DNA of 64,000 bases from Flavobacterium sp. LC2016-01 (GCF_009711135.1 NZ_WMIC01000012.1:1-64000); one strand, 5' to 3'. Shown: positions 54,283-63,671, numbered from the stretch's first letter. The notes: generated by a model not told the origin, from the letters alone. Numbers and translations: made by a program.

Positions 54283-56538
54283 ATGATGAAATATTTATTT
54301 TTGACAATATTAATAATTTCTGCTACACGCCTTTATTCGCAAAATATTTCCGGAAAAATTGACAGTCTAATTCCTGCAGGACAGGAAATTAATATCAGCT
54401 TATTAAATACAAACTTTAAAACACAAACCGATTCAATTGGCTTTTATAAATTAGAAAATGTTCCGAAAGGGAATTATAAAATACATGTAACTTCAACGGG
54501 ATTCAAACGCATAACCCAAAAAATTTCGGTTTTAGAAAATCAAAATTTAAATCTTGACTTTGAATTGACTGAAGATCAAAACGAACTTAACGAAGTTGTA
54601 GTTTCAGGAACCTTAAAACCAGTAAAACGTTTAGAAAGTGCTGTTCCGGTTGAGGTTTATTCGCCGGTTTTCTTCAAAAAAAATCCAACGCCAAGTATTT
54701 ATGATGCGCTTCAGAATGTAAATGGCGTTCGGCCACAGCTGAATTGCGGTGTCTGCAACACGGGCGATATTCATATAAATGGATTGGAAGGTCCTTATAC
54801 TTTGATCTTAATTGACGGAATGCCAATTGTGAGCAGTCTTTCGACAGTTTACGGTTTGTCTGGAATTCCAAATTCTTTGGTGGAAAGAATTGAAATTGTA
54901 AAAGGCCCTGCTTCATCTCTTTATGGAAGTGAAGCGGTTGGCGGTTTGATCAATATTATCACTAAAAACCCAACAAACGCTCCAATGTTTTCTGCCGATT
55001 ATTTTACGACTACTTATTTCGAAAACAATCTTGATTTGGGAATGAAATTTAATATCGGAAAAAAAGCCAACGCACTTTTGGGCCTTAATTATTTCAATTA
55101 CAATCAGGTTATTGATAAAGACAAAGACAATTTTACGGATGTGACCCTTTCTGACCGAATTTCGGTTTTTAATAAATGGAGTTTTCTGCGAAACAATAAT
55201 CGGCTTTTCAGTGTTGCGGTACGCGGGATGTACGAAGATCGTTGGGGCGGAGATGTGCGCTGGGAAAAGAAAAATCGCGGAGGCGATGAAATTTATGGCG
55301 AAAGTATTTATACCAAAAGAGCCGAATTAATAGGCAGTTACCAATTGCCATTTGAAGAAAAATTGATGCTTTCGTTCTCTGGAAATGTGCATTATCAAGA
55401 CAGTCGTTACGGAACAACGTCATATATCGCGAATCAGAAAATTGGTTTTCTACAATTGACATGGGATAAAAAGATAGGTCGAAATGATATGCTTGCCGGA
55501 ATTGCCAGCCGATATTCGTATTACGATGATAACACAACAGCAACTAAAGAAGCTGAAAGTACTTGGCTTCCGGGCGTTTTTGTTCAGGACGAAATTACAT
55601 TTTCTCCAAAAAGCCAGGTTTTGCTCGGAATGCGTTATGATTACAATTCGATTCACGGTTCTATTTTTACGCCAAGATTTGCCTATCGATTCAAAGCCAA
55701 TGAAAACACGATTTTCAGATTAAATGCGGGAACCGGATTTAGAGTTGTGAATTTGTTTACCGAAGATCACGCTGCGTTGACAGGTTCAAGAGATGTTGTG
55801 ATTGCAAATGATTTGAAACCGGAACAGTCGGTAAATGTGAATCTGAATTATATTCAGAAAATTAATTTTGGCAATGGAACTTTTATGGGTATCGAAACAA
55901 CGGCTTTTTACACCCGTTTCAGCAATAAAATCATTTCTGATTACGAAACTGACCCAAACAAGATTGTTTACGATAATATCGACGGATATGCGTTGAGTCA
56001 AGGAATCAGTACGAATGTCGATCTTAATTTTCCGTCAGGTTTAAAATTTATTGTGGGCGCGACAATTCTAGATAATAAAAATGTGCAGAACGGAATTTCT
56101 GAAAGACCTTTTTTAACCGAGAATTTTACTGCAACCTGGAGCGTTTCATACAAAATACAGCCGTGGAATTTATTAATTGATTATACCGGGAATGTTTACA
56201 GTCCGATGAAGTTGCCTTTGTTGAGCGAAACAGATCCTCGAAATCCAAATTCGCCTTGGTACAGCATTCAGAATATTCAGTTTACCTTTACGGGCTGGAA
56301 GAATTTTGAGCTTTATGGAGGCATCAAAAATTTGCTGAATTTTACGCCAATGCAAAACAATCCGTTTTTGATTTCGAGAACAAATGATCCTTTTGATAAA
56401 AATGTGCAGTACGATTCGGCCGGAAAAGTTTTGGTTAGGCCTGATAATCCTTATGGTTTGACTTTTGATACGACGTATGTTTACGGACAAAACCAAACGA
56501 TTCGCGGGTTTTTGGGATTGCGATACACTTTGAGATGA
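54283..56538 (+). CDS. TonB-dependent outer-membrane receptor with CarboxypepD_reg-like domain
   Basis: About 751 residues from ATG 54283 (or 54286). A signal peptide ends near RLYSQ. A CarboxypepD_reg-like domain (about 20-95) is followed by a TonB-box-like stretch (NELNEVVVSGTLKPVKR), a plug domain (about 105-225, with NCGVCNTGDIHINGLEGPY, IDGMPIVSSLST and GSEAVGGLINIITK) and a beta-barrel ending GFLGLRYTLR. The plug has a Cys pair (NCGVCNTG) that could bind metal. It imports a metal chelate or similar ligand. Association with MerC and a Fur/Zur-like repressor suggests zinc or copper, not proven. Confidence 0.93.
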   Translation: MMKYLFLTILIISATRLYSQNISGKIDSLIPAGQEINISLLNTNFKTQTDSIGFYKLENVPKGNYKIHVTSTGFKRITQKISVLENQNLNLDFELTEDQNELNEVVVSGTLKPVKRLESAVPVEVYSPVFFKKNPTPSIYDALQNVNGVRPQLNCGVCNTGDIHINGLEGPYTLILIDGMPIVSSLSTVYGLSGIPNSLVERIEIVKGPASSLYGSEAVGGLINIITKNPTNAPMFSADYFTTTYFENNLDLGMKFNIGKKANALLGLNYFNYNQVIDKDKDNFTDVTLSDRISVFNKWSFLRNNNRLFSVAVRGMYEDRWGGDVRWEKKNRGGDEIYGESIYTKRAELIGSYQLPFEEKLMLSFSGNVHYQDSRYGTTSYIANQKIGFLQLTWDKKIGRNDMLAGIASRYSYYDDNTTATKEAESTWLPGVFVQDEITFSPKSQVLLGMRYDYNSIHGSIFTPRFAYRFKANENTIFRLNAGTGFRVVNLFTEDHAALTGSRDVVIANDLKPEQSVNVNLNYIQKINFGNGTFMGIETTAFYTRFSNKIISDYETDPNKIVYDNIDGYALSQGISTNVDLNFPSGLKFIVGATILDNKNVQNGISERPFLTENFTATWSVSYKIQPWNLLIDYTGNVYSPMKLPLLSETDPRNPNSPWYSIQNIQFTFTGWKNFELYGGIKNLLNFTPMQNNPFLISRTNDPFDKNVQYDSAGKVLVRPDNPYGLTFDTTYVYGQNQTIRGFLGLRYTLR

Positions 56539-56547
56539 TTTTTTATA

Positions 56548-56705
56548 GCCACAGATTGCACAGATTAAATGGATTTTTTTTTAGATTTTGATTTGCATTT
56601 GTCAGGCTGAGCGGAGTCGAAGCCCCGTTCCAATTGGCGAGCCCTTCGACTCCGCTCAGGGTGACAAATCAGAAAAAAATCCATTTAATCTGTGCAATCT
56701 GTGGC
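56548..56705. repeat. 158-bp near-palindrome with nested CTTCGACTCCGCTCAG repeat
   Basis: The outer arms 56548-56580 and 56673-56705 are perfect 33-bp reverse complements. Inside lies a second pair, TGAGCGGAGTCGAAG and CTTCGACTCCGCTCA, around a short spacer. It lies between the receptor and thioredoxin genes; the cruciform/hairpin potential is very high. Confidence 0.95.
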
Positions 56706-56724
56706 CCAAAAAACAAAAAACAAA

Positions 56725-57189
56725 ATGAAAAAGCTTTTTCTATTAATCTTCTTCTTCGGAATTTCAGCAACAGGTTTCTGTCAGCTGAAAAGCCATTCTT
56801 TTGAAGAAATTGACAGTTTACAGCGAATTCAAAAACGAAAAATCATTATTTTCATTCATACCGATTGGTGTCAGTTTTGCCAAAGAATGAAAGCAACAAC
56901 ATTTAAAAATCAGGAAATTATCGAAAAACTAAATTCAGATTTCTATTTCATTGATTTTAATGCGGAGGAAAAAAGAGAAATTACTTTTAATAATCAGACA
57001 TTTAAATACAAACCTTCGGGAAATAATGTTGGCGTTCATGAACTGGCTTTACAGCTCGGAACAATAAATAATCAGATTGCATATCCCGTTTTGTGTGTTT
57101 TGAATGAGAAAAACGAAATTATCTTTCAATATAACAACTATTTGTCATCAAAGGATTTTAAAATTCTTTTAGAAAAACTAAAAGAATAA
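56725..57189 (+). CDS. Secreted thioredoxin-family protein
   Basis: 154 residues from ATG 56725, with a signal peptide (to about 20, GFCQ). The catalytic motif is HTDWCQFCQRM (CxxC), followed by NSDFYFIDFNAEE and the cis-proline region AYPVLCVLNE. It is probably a periplasmic thiol-disulfide protein. It ends 17 bp before the lycopene cyclase start, so the two are probably co-transcribed. The upstream frame running into the palindrome is not part of the gene. Confidence 0.9.
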   Translation: MKKLFLLIFFFGISATGFCQLKSHSFEEIDSLQRIQKRKIIIFIHTDWCQFCQRMKATTFKNQEIIEKLNSDFYFIDFNAEEKREITFNNQTFKYKPSGNNVGVHELALQLGTINNQIAYPVLCVLNEKNEIIFQYNNYLSSKDFKILLEKLKE

Positions 57190-57206
57190 ATTCCTTATTT
57201 TTGAAA

Positions 57207-58379
57207 ATGAACTCTTCTCAAATCAAACATTTCGATTACATTTTTACTGGCGCCGGACTGGCTTCTTTAATGACCGTTTATAAAATGGTTTTGTCTGGCA
57301 AATTCTCAGATAAATCAATTTTACTGCTTGATAAAGACGCTAAAAAAAACAATGACAGAACTTGGAGTTTTTGGGAAAAGGAAGCGTCAATTTGGAATTC
57401 AATTGTTTCAAAAAAATGGGATTTGGCTTTGTTTGCCAATGAAAATTTCAAACGTGATTTAGATCTTAAACCCTATTCATACAATAAAATCAATGGTTTA
57501 GATTTTTATAATTTCGTTTTTGAGAATATTTCAAATCAGTCGAATATTACTTTTTTAAATGAAAAAGTGACTGATATAAATGAACTGGAAAACCATGTTT
57601 TTGTTGGCACAGAAGAAAATCGATACACCTGCCATTATTTGTTCAACAGCATTTATACTAAGGCTTTCGCCGAAAGTCAAAACAAATATCCCGTTTTACA
57701 ACAGCATTTTACGGGCTGGTTTATAAAATTAGAATCAGAAGTTTTTAATCCAGAAGAAGTCATTTTTATGGATTTTTCGGTTGAACAGAAAGGAAATACA
57801 AGATTTATGTATGTTTTGCCAACTTCTAAAACAGAAGCTTTGGTAGAATATACTTTGTTTTCAGACAAACTTCTTCCAAAAGAAGAATACGAAAATGAAA
57901 TTCAAATCTATTTGGAAAAACTCGGAATTCATCAATATGAAATTATCGAAAAAGAGCAGGGAAGTATCCCGATGACGAGTTATCCTTTTTGGAAAAAGAA
58001 CACCAAAAGAGTTTTAAATATTGGAACTGCCGGCGGTTGGACAAAAGCCAGTACGGGTTATACTTTTAAAAATTCGGATAAAAAATCTTCGGAATTAGTT
58101 GAGTTTATTGAGGGTAAAAGTGCTTCGACTCCGCTCAGCATGACAATGTTTCATAAAAAGAATAGATTTTGGTTTTATGATTTATTGCTTTTAGATATCT
58201 TATATCGTCATAATGAATTGGGAAGTTCTATTTTTTCTTCTTTATTCAAAAAAGGAAATGCCAAATTGATTTTTAAATTTTTAGATGAGGAAACCAATTT
58301 ATTCGAAGATTTTCAAGTAATCATGAAATGCCCAAAAATGCCATTTATAAAGGCTTTGAAAAGAGTTATACTGAAGTAA
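57207..58379 (+). CDS. crtY: Lycopene cyclase family protein, with a repeat insertion in the coding region
   Basis: 390 residues from ATG 57207. The N-terminal FAD-binding GxGxxS motif (DYIFTGAGLASLMTVYKM) and the CrtY motifs FMDFSVEQKGNTRFMYVLP, ALVEYTLFS, GSIPMTSYPF and GTAGGWTKASTGYTF are clear. It cyclises lycopene ends to beta-carotene for yellow/orange pigment. Codons for SASTPLSMTM match a mobile repeat word (58123-58146) and interrupt an otherwise conserved-looking C-terminal region. The frame is preserved, but the segment may be foreign. Confidence 0.87.
   Translation: MNSSQIKHFDYIFTGAGLASLMTVYKMVLSGKFSDKSILLLDKDAKKNNDRTWSFWEKEASIWNSIVSKKWDLALFANENFKRDLDLKPYSYNKINGLDFYNFVFENISNQSNITFLNEKVTDINELENHVFVGTEENRYTCHYLFNSIYTKAFAESQNKYPVLQQHFTGWFIKLESEVFNPEEVIFMDFSVEQKGNTRFMYVLPTSKTEALVEYTLFSDKLLPKEEYENEIQIYLEKLGIHQYEIIEKEQGSIPMTSYPFWKKNTKRVLNIGTAGGWTKASTGYTFKNSDKKSSELVEFIEGKSASTPLSMTMFHKKNRFWFYDLLLLDILYRHNELGSSIFSSLFKKGNAKLIFKFLDEETNLFEDFQVIMKCPKMPFIKALKRVILK
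58123..58146 (+). repeat. Repeat word inside the lycopene cyclase frame
   Basis: CTTCGACTCCGCTCAG followed by two bases and TGACAA, matching the inner arm of the palindrome at 56644-56667 at all but the two middle bases. It encodes ASTPLSMT in frame. Confidence 0.85.
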
Positions 58380-58489
58380 AAGCAGGTTTTTTCAAGCTTT
58401 TGACTTTGTGACTTTCCAACTTTCGACTTTATCAATCGAACTATAACAAAACTTTATACTTCAAATTAAGTAGTTGCGGGTAAACTTTG

Positions 58490-58497
58490 TAACTTTG
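58490..58497 (+). promoter_or_regulatory. -7 element of the bacilliredoxin gene
   Basis: TAACTTTG, 32 bp before the ATG at 58530. The upstream leader (58397-58430) has GACTTTGTGACTTTCC words related to other spacers. Confidence 0.45.
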
Positions 58498-58529
58498 CAG
58501 CATAAAAGTAAAATTTAAAAAATAAAAAT

Positions 58530-58940
58530 ATGTATCCACAAGAAATGGTAAAACCTATGGAAGCTGAATTAACTTCTGCTGGTTTTCAAGATTTACATAG
58601 TGCTGAAGCAGTTGATAACGCTATCAAAGCTGAAGGTACCACTTTAGTTGTTGTAAACTCTGTTTGCGGTTGTGCTGCAAGAAATGCACGTCCGGGAGCA
58701 AAAATGAGTTTAGACGGAGCTAAAAAACCAGATCACCTTATTACAGTTTTCGCTGGCGTTGACAAAGAAGCGGTTGATGCTGCAAGACAACATATGTTTC
58801 CATTTCCTCCATCATCGCCATCTATGGCTTTGTTCAAAAACGGAGAATTGGTTCACATGTTAGAGCGTCACCACATCGAAGGCCGCCCAGCTGAATTGAT
58901 CGCTGAGAATTTGCAAGACGCGTTTAACGAGTTTTGCTAA
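58530..58940 (+). CDS. BrxA/BrxB (YphP) bacilliredoxin
   Basis: 136 residues. Thioredoxin-fold YphP/DUF1094 family with the CGC active site (VVNSVCGCAARNARPG), plus HLITVFAGVDKEAVDAAR and MFPFPPSSPSMALFKNGE. Bacilliredoxins remove bacillithiol from S-bacillithiolated proteins in Firmicutes; some Bacteroidota also carry the family, with an unclear thiol partner. It sits convergent to the efflux operon. Confidence 0.93.
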   Translation: MYPQEMVKPMEAELTSAGFQDLHSAEAVDNAIKAEGTTLVVVNSVCGCAARNARPGAKMSLDGAKKPDHLITVFAGVDKEAVDAARQHMFPFPPSSPSMALFKNGELVHMLERHHIEGRPAELIAENLQDAFNEFC

Positions 58941-58943
58941 TTT

Positions 58944-59117
58944 AAGGGACTAAGGTTCTGAGTTACTGAGGTTCTAAGGTTTTAGGCTCAAAGTGACAAA
59001 GGTACAGAGGCACAAAGATTTAAAACAAAAGCACTATAGAAATATAGTGCTTTTGTTATTTTTATACGTTTTTAGTTCAAAATCTTAGAACCTTAGTGCC
59101 TCAGCATCTCAGAACCT
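58944..59117. repeat. CTAAGGTTCTGAG-type inverted repeat enclosing a terminator
   Basis: The left arm (GGGACTAAGGTTCTGAGTTA, then CTGAGGTTCTAAGG) and the right arm (CTTAGAACCTTAGTGCC, then CAGCATCTCAGAACC) pair imperfectly around a perfect hairpin at 59024-59057. Same family as 49490-49539 and 51171-51257. Confidence 0.85.
59024..59063. terminator. Bidirectional hairpin terminator
   Basis: AACAAAAGCACTATA (59024-59038), GAAA loop, TATAGTGCTTTTGTT (59043-59057), then ATTTTT. It serves the convergent bacilliredoxin and efflux operons. Confidence 0.93.
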
Positions 59118-60485
59118 TTAAAGATTCCATCCCCCGCCAAGTGCTTTATATAACTCAACCATCGAACTTAATTGTCTTTCAGATAATTGTGCCAAGCTTA
59201 ATTGTGCGTTGAACAAATTGGTTTCGACATCTAAAACTTCTAAGTAGGAAACGTAACCGCTGTCATATCTTTCGCGGGAAAGATTAAAGTTTATTAAGGC
59301 CGCTTTAACTTGTCTGTCGCGAGCTTTCCATTCTTCTTTGTACGTTTTGATGTTTTGAATAGATTGTTCTACTTCAGAAACGGCGCCAATATAGGTTTTT
59401 TGATAAATGAATTTGAATTGTTCTGCTTGTTGTCTATTGATTTCAACCCTTCTTTTGTTTTTTCCAAAGGCAAATATCGGACCTGCAATTCCGGCCGATG
59501 CATTTTGCGAATAGGAGCTTCCCAGAAATAAATTGCTTAAATCGGCACTCGCGAAGCCAGCAATTGCAGCCAGATTCAGAGATGGAAAACGCATCGCCTG
59601 AGCTACGCCAATTCTTTCATTCGCTGCTTTGTATCGTAATTCAGCTGCTTTTACGTCCGGTCTGTTTTCTAACAAAGCTGATGGAAGAGAAAGTGGAATT
59701 TCACTGACAATTCGCAATTCGGTATTGCTTTTTCCTCTAGGAATTTCAGTAGGAAGCTGACCAGTAAGAAGCGCAATTGTGTTTTCCTGATACGTTATTT
59801 GTCTTTGAATGTTTGGAATCGCAGCTTCTGCAATTGCTACCTGCTGTTCAATTTGTACTTTGTCCACTTCAGAAATATAACCGCTTTTAAATCTTTCGTT
59901 TATAATATCATAGTATTTCTCTCTGGTAGAAAGCGTTGACTTTGTAATTTCCAGCTGTTCGTCAAGGTTTCGCATTTGAAAGTACGCATATGCAATATTG
60001 CTGACGATTTCTGAGAGCACCACTTTACGGGCTTCTTCAGTAGCAAGGAGTTCGCTTTGAACGGCATTATTTTCATGACGGTATTTTCCCCAAAAATCAA
60101 GTTCCCAGGACATACTTGCTCCGGCATTTGAAGGCGTAAAGTTTTTCTTGTTGCTGTTTATTGTGGCTCCATATTGAAATGTCGGAAACAAATCGGCTTT
60201 GGCATAACCTAATTCGGCACGAAGCTGATCAATTCTGGAAACCGCGATTTTGAGATCGTAATTGTTTTCCAAGCCTTTTTTAATCAGGTCTTTTAAAACA
60301 TCATCATTAAAAAGATCAAACCATTTCAAATTGGTTACGTTCGCCAGACTGTCTAGGTTTCTTTCGTTTTTATATGAATCTGATTGCTGCTGTTCTGGTT
60401 TGCTATATTTTGGCCCCACCATACAGCCCACAGGAAATAGGATCAGGATAAATATAACGACGATTATTTTATGTCTCTTAATCAT
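59118..60485 (-). CDS. TolC/OprM-type outer-membrane efflux lipoprotein (NodT family)
   Basis: 455 residues from ATG 60485, which overlaps the RND gene stop by 8 nt. The lipobox is FPVGCMVGPKYSKPE. Two OEP repeats (about 60-265 and 270-455) show LLENRPDVKAAELRYKAANE, AMRFPSLNLAAIAGF and the C-terminal YDSGYVSYLEVLDVETNLFN. It forms the outer-membrane channel of the tripartite pump with the RND protein upstream. Confidence 0.94.
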   Translation of the reverse strand: MIKRHKIIVVIFILILFPVGCMVGPKYSKPEQQQSDSYKNERNLDSLANVTNLKWFDLFNDDVLKDLIKKGLENNYDLKIAVSRIDQLRAELGYAKADLFPTFQYGATINSNKKNFTPSNAGASMSWELDFWGKYRHENNAVQSELLATEEARKVVLSEIVSNIAYAYFQMRNLDEQLEITKSTLSTREKYYDIINERFKSGYISEVDKVQIEQQVAIAEAAIPNIQRQITYQENTIALLTGQLPTEIPRGKSNTELRIVSEIPLSLPSALLENRPDVKAAELRYKAANERIGVAQAMRFPSLNLAAIAGFASADLSNLFLGSSYSQNASAGIAGPIFAFGKNKRRVEINRQQAEQFKFIYQKTYIGAVSEVEQSIQNIKTYKEEWKARDRQVKAALINFNLSRERYDSGYVSYLEVLDVETNLFNAQLSLAQLSERQLSSMVELYKALGGGWNL

Positions 60486-63400
60486 GGCCCGTAGTATTTG
60501 GTTCCACATTATCTTCCGTAGATATGACTGTATCATCTTTCTTTTTTCCGATGTTTTCAATCATTACAAATAGACCCGGTACAATTAATACACCCAAAAC
60601 CGTGGCGATTAACATACCGCTGAATACCGCCATTCCCATTACGATACGAGCTTGCGAACCTGCACCAGTTGCGGTCAATAACGGAACTACTCCAAGAATG
60701 AATGCAAACGCCGTCATTAAAATTGGCCTGAAACGCAATTTCGCCGCCACCATCGCCGACTCGTAAAGCGGTTTTCCTTTTTCGTATTCTTCTTTGGCAA
60801 ACTCCACAATCAGAATGGCATTTTTAGCAACCAATCCAATTAACAATACGAGTCCAATTTGGGCAAAAACGTTATTTACATAAGCATCACTTCCAAATCT
60901 AGCGAGCATTAATCCTAAAAAGGCACCAAAAACCGCAAAAGGAGCTCCGAGCAAAACACTGAAAGGCAGTTTCCAGCTTTCATATTGTGCGGCAAGAATT
61001 AAGAATACAAATACCAATGCCATTATGAAAACCGAACCTCCGCCCGGCGAATGTTTTTCCTGATAAGACAAGTTGATGTAATCGAAACTCATATCGGCAG
61101 GCAAAGTCTGTTTGGCGACTTCTTCTAATGCAGTTAAGGCTTGCGCACTACTATAACCGTCATTTGGGCTTCCGCCGATTTCTGCAGATCGGAATAAATT
61201 TAAACGATTGGTAAAATCTGGACCTGTGACTTTTGTTGCTGTAACGAGTGTTGATATTGGCAACATATCACCGGCATTATTTTTCACATAAATCAAATTT
61301 AAATCTTCTGGTCGAACACGATCAGCTGCTTCACCTTGAAGATAAACTTTGTATTGACGGCCAAATCGGTTGAAGTCGTTTACATAACTTCCTCCTAAAA
61401 AGGCTCCTAATGCTTCTGTAACTTTAGAAACAGGAATGCCTAATTTCATCGCTTTGTCGTTATCAATGTCTAATTTAACCTGCGGTGTTCCGGCATTAAA
61501 AGTGGTATAAATTCGTTTTATTTCTGGACGCTGTTGTGCGGCGGCAATAAAAGCCTGAGTTTGTTCGGCCAAGTATTGAGGTGTATTTCCACCTCTGTCC
61601 TGAAGCATTAAACTGAAACCTGCCGATGCACCTAAACCTTGAATTGCAGGCGGACCAAATGAAAAACAAGTGGCTGTCGTAATTTGAGTGGCAAGTTTCA
61701 TATTAAATCGGTCCACAAATTGTTTGGCCGTTTCTTCTCGGTCTTCCCAAGGTTTTAATGAGATGAAAATAAACGCATTGTTAGGTTGATAGGAGTTAGT
61801 AAGCATACTAAATCCGTTTATCGTCGTATAGGATAAAATAGATTTTTCTTCTTTTAAGAAACTATCTACTTTTTTCGAAATTTCATCTGTACGCTGTAAT
61901 GACGATGCGGGTGGCAATGCAATATTGACTAAAACGTAACCCTGATCTTCTTCGGGAATAAATCCTAACGGAATTTTCTTTCCTAAAAATGCAGTAGCGA
62001 CTAATATTACTACGAGCAACAGCACAATTCGAATGGCCTTTTTAGCAAAAAAGGTTGCTCCGCTGATATATTTTCCGGTAACTTTTTCGAAGATTCTGTT
62101 AAATCCGGCAAAAAACTTCGCCAGCCATCCGGTTTGTTCTTCGATCGGTTTGGTTGGTTTTAACAGCATCGCGCAGAGGGCGGGACTTAGCGATAACGCA
62201 CTAAATGCCGAGAACGCGACCGAGACGGCAATCGTTATGGCAAACTGCTGATAAAATCGTCCGGTAATTCCTGGTGTCATTGCAACCGGAATAAACACGG
62301 CGCATAAAATCAAAGCAATCGCAATTACAGGACCCGAAACTTCCTTCATGGCCTGAACGGTTGCTTCTTTCGGACTTTTGCCATGTTCAATATGATGAAT
62401 AACGGCTTCTACAACCACAATGGCATCATCCACCACAATACCAATTGCGAGTACTAATCCGAGAAGCGATAATGTATTGATGGAAAATCCTAATAAAGGG
62501 AAAACCGCAATAGTTCCGATAAGCGAAACCGGAACAGTAATCAACGGAATTAAAGTAGCACGCCAATTTTGAAGAAAAATGAATACTACTAAAATTACTA
62601 ATATAATGGCTTCAAAAAGCGTGTGAACAATATCGTCAACTCCGGCAGTAATGGCTAAAGTGGTGTCCAAAGATTCCTGATATTCGATATCTTTTGGAAA
62701 TTTTTCAGATAACAGTTTCATCGTACTTTTAGCAGTTTCAGCTACATCAAGAGCGTTACTTCCTGGCATTTGATACACCGCTACAACGGCGCTTGGTGAA
62801 CTGTTTCTTCGTGCGGTTGAGCTGTAGTTTTCTGTTCCCAATTCAATTCGGGCAATATCACCCATTAAAACTTGTGCTCCGTCTTCTTTGCTTCGAACAA
62901 CGATGTTTCCAAATTCTTTTTCCGTAACTAATCGGTCCTGAAGTGTAACACCATATGTAAATTCGGTATTTGGAGGAGCAGGCTCAGCACCAAATTTTCC
63001 TCCCGGACTAATCATGTTTTGAGCGTTCAGTGCATTTTTTACATCTTCAACGGTAATGCCGAGTTTGCTCATCATATCGGCTTTAAGCCAAATTCTCATC
63101 GAATAATCACTTCCTCCAAAGAGCGTAACTTCTCCAACTCCTTTGATACGGGCCAATTGATCCACAATATTAATACTCGCATAGTTGTTCAAAAACTTCG
63201 CATCATATTTTGGATTGGTTGAGGTAACCGTAAAAAGCATCATCGGGAAAGACAAAGATTTCTTTACCACAACCCCTTGTTGTTTTACACTCGAAGGCAT
63301 AAATGGCGCCGATTGGTTTTGTCTGTTTTGGGTAAGCATATTGGCATTATCCAAATTGGTTCCTACATCAAAAGTTACTTCGATTGTACAGGCACCGTCA

Positions 63401-63651
63401 GAAGTGTTGATGGATTTCATGTATAACATGTTTTCAACACCATTTACTTTTTGCTCAATTGGCGTGGCAACAGCCTGTTCAACATTCAGCGCATTTGCTC
63501 CTGTAAAAGAAGTAGTGATTTTTACAACAGGAGGATTAATATCCGGATATTGCGAAATAGGCGTTTTTTGTAAAGCCAGTAATCCAAGTATCACAATAAT
63601 AATACTGATTACAATAGCAACGATTGGTCTTCGAACGAAAAATTCTCCCAT
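60478..63651 (-). CDS. RND efflux transporter, HAE1 (AcrB) family
   Basis: 1,057 residues. Twelve membrane segments and two large periplasmic loops in the typical order. The TM4 motif GIVVDDAIVVVEAV holds the Asp-Asp pair of proton relay, and TM10 has GLVAKNAILIVEFA with the Lys. KKTPISQYPDINPP-like N-terminal and EEDQGYVLVNIALPPASSL periplasmic blocks match AcrB. It pumps hydrophobic compounds from the periplasm or inner membrane outward. It lies between the membrane-fusion gene and the outer-membrane channel gene. Confidence 0.97.
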   Translation of the reverse strand: MGEFFVRRPIVAIVISIIIVILGLLALQKTPISQYPDINPPVVKITTSFTGANALNVEQAVATPIEQKVNGVENMLYMKSINTSDGACTIEVTFDVGTNLDNANMLTQNRQNQSAPFMPSSVKQQGVVVKKSLSFPMMLFTVTSTNPKYDAKFLNNYASINIVDQLARIKGVGEVTLFGGSDYSMRIWLKADMMSKLGITVEDVKNALNAQNMISPGGKFGAEPAPPNTEFTYGVTLQDRLVTEKEFGNIVVRSKEDGAQVLMGDIARIELGTENYSSTARRNSSPSAVVAVYQMPGSNALDVAETAKSTMKLLSEKFPKDIEYQESLDTTLAITAGVDDIVHTLFEAIILVILVVFIFLQNWRATLIPLITVPVSLIGTIAVFPLLGFSINTLSLLGLVLAIGIVVDDAIVVVEAVIHHIEHGKSPKEATVQAMKEVSGPVIAIALILCAVFIPVAMTPGITGRFYQQFAITIAVSVAFSAFSALSLSPALCAMLLKPTKPIEEQTGWLAKFFAGFNRIFEKVTGKYISGATFFAKKAIRIVLLLVVILVATAFLGKKIPLGFIPEEDQGYVLVNIALPPASSLQRTDEISKKVDSFLKEEKSILSYTTINGFSMLTNSYQPNNAFIFISLKPWEDREETAKQFVDRFNMKLATQITTATCFSFGPPAIQGLGASAGFSLMLQDRGGNTPQYLAEQTQAFIAAAQQRPEIKRIYTTFNAGTPQVKLDIDNDKAMKLGIPVSKVTEALGAFLGGSYVNDFNRFGRQYKVYLQGEAADRVRPEDLNLIYVKNNAGDMLPISTLVTATKVTGPDFTNRLNLFRSAEIGGSPNDGYSSAQALTALEEVAKQTLPADMSFDYINLSYQEKHSPGGGSVFIMALVFVFLILAAQYESWKLPFSVLLGAPFAVFGAFLGLMLARFGSDAYVNNVFAQIGLVLLIGLVAKNAILIVEFAKEEYEKGKPLYESAMVAAKLRFRPILMTAFAFILGVVPLLTATGAGSQARIVMGMAVFSGMLIATVLGVLIVPGLFVMIENIGKKKDDTVISTEDNVEPNTTGHD

Positions 63652-63671
63652 AATACTATGTATCTAGATTA

